Positions 63,925-64,000 of a stretch of 64,000 nucleotides of DNA are shown piece after piece (position 1 is the first letter of the stretch; every line of letters starts with the position of its first letter). The position numbers and the translations under genes were made by a program. The notes under the pieces are model-generated. The model did not search any database. It was not told the DNA's origin and was given only the letters and a program-made list of their open reading frames with translations. Where the stretch lies: positions 4,774,001-4,838,000 of the forward strand of contig NZ_CP121112.1 in assembly GCF_029625295.1 (NCBI RefSeq), in the 5' to 3' direction. Source of the DNA: Flavobacterium gyeonganense (lineage in GTDB: Bacteria > Bacteroidota > Bacteroidia > Flavobacteriales > Flavobacteriaceae).

Positions 63925-64000
63925 TTTTTCATAGGTATTTCACTTGTTAGTCTTGTTTTTGTTCTTTTCCAAAATATACTTTTACCCGCACTAATCGTTC
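63921..64000 (-). CDS. C-terminal end of a gene cut by the right edge
   Basis: In the frame upstream of the lipoprotein gene, reading in from the window edge, the last residues are TISAGKSIFWKRTKTRLTSE then IPMKK and a stop at 63923-63921. The stop overlaps the next ATG (ATGA), which supports both the gene and the start chosen at 63924. Only about 25 codons are visible, too few to name a family. Confidence 0.5.
   Translation of the reverse strand, partial: TISAGKSIFWKRTKTRLTSEIPMKK

Noticed and set aside
1..64000. CRISPR arrays, tRNA genes, insertion sequences
   Set aside because: No regularly spaced repeats, cloverleaf-like sequences or transposase motifs were seen on reading.

Overview
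The window is about 64 kb of AT-rich DNA from a Bacteroidota bacterium, most probably a Flavobacterium or close relative. The evidence is a SusC/SusD pair, a hybrid two-component sensor, many secreted or lipoprotein glycoside hydrolases, TAnnTTTG-type promoter elements and interspersed repeats of a flavobacterial type. I saw no rRNA, tRNA, CRISPR array, transposase or replication origin.

Layout. (1) 1-23.7 kb, all on the minus strand: a polysaccharide utilisation locus (PUL). It holds a hybrid two-component regulator (cut by the left edge), a metallophosphoesterase lipoprotein, a GH28 protein, a DUF4861-like protein, an alpha/alpha-toroid lyase-like protein, a small secreted protein, two GH92 alpha-mannosidases, SusD, SusC, a NagB-PIG-L fusion and a GH89 alpha-N-acetylglucosaminidase. 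A shared 33-bp element with a 21-bp direct repeat lies upstream of both SusC and GH89 and is the best candidate for the regulator's binding site. The enzyme set suggests a glycan carrying alpha-mannose and alpha-GlcNAc, possibly with uronic acids and a phosphate ester. (2) 24.3-31.9 kb, minus: a xylose and xylo-oligosaccharide module (GPH transporter, cytoplasmic GH43, GntR regulator, xylulokinase, xylose isomerase, transaldolase). (3) 32.4-36.6 kb: an NHEJ repair locus, LigD (plus) convergent with Ku (minus). (4) 36.8-48 kb: a large MscS-type channel, a small secreted protein, an RND efflux system, a LytS/LytTR pair and a DUF3861 protein. (5) 48.2-60 kb: GH1, several regulators (membrane AraC, AraC, Crp-like), a cupin, an SMP-30-like lipoprotein, a secreted GH2 and a secreted GH43. 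Two interspersed repeats sit between the last two. (6) 60.2-64 kb, minus: an accessory module of small lipoproteins or exported proteins, with ATGA-coupled genes, a DUF2931-like protein and a 52-bp repeat.

The most striking sequence-level pattern is ten reading-frame breaks in seven genes. Each is repairable by one base and each lies in a run of seven or eight A or T. They affect GH92 (two), LigD (two), the membrane AraC gene (one) and four genes of the 60-64 kb module (five). The frames beyond the breaks remain clearly coding. Homopolymer error in the assembly is the simplest explanation; recent slippage mutation or transcriptional slippage are the alternatives.
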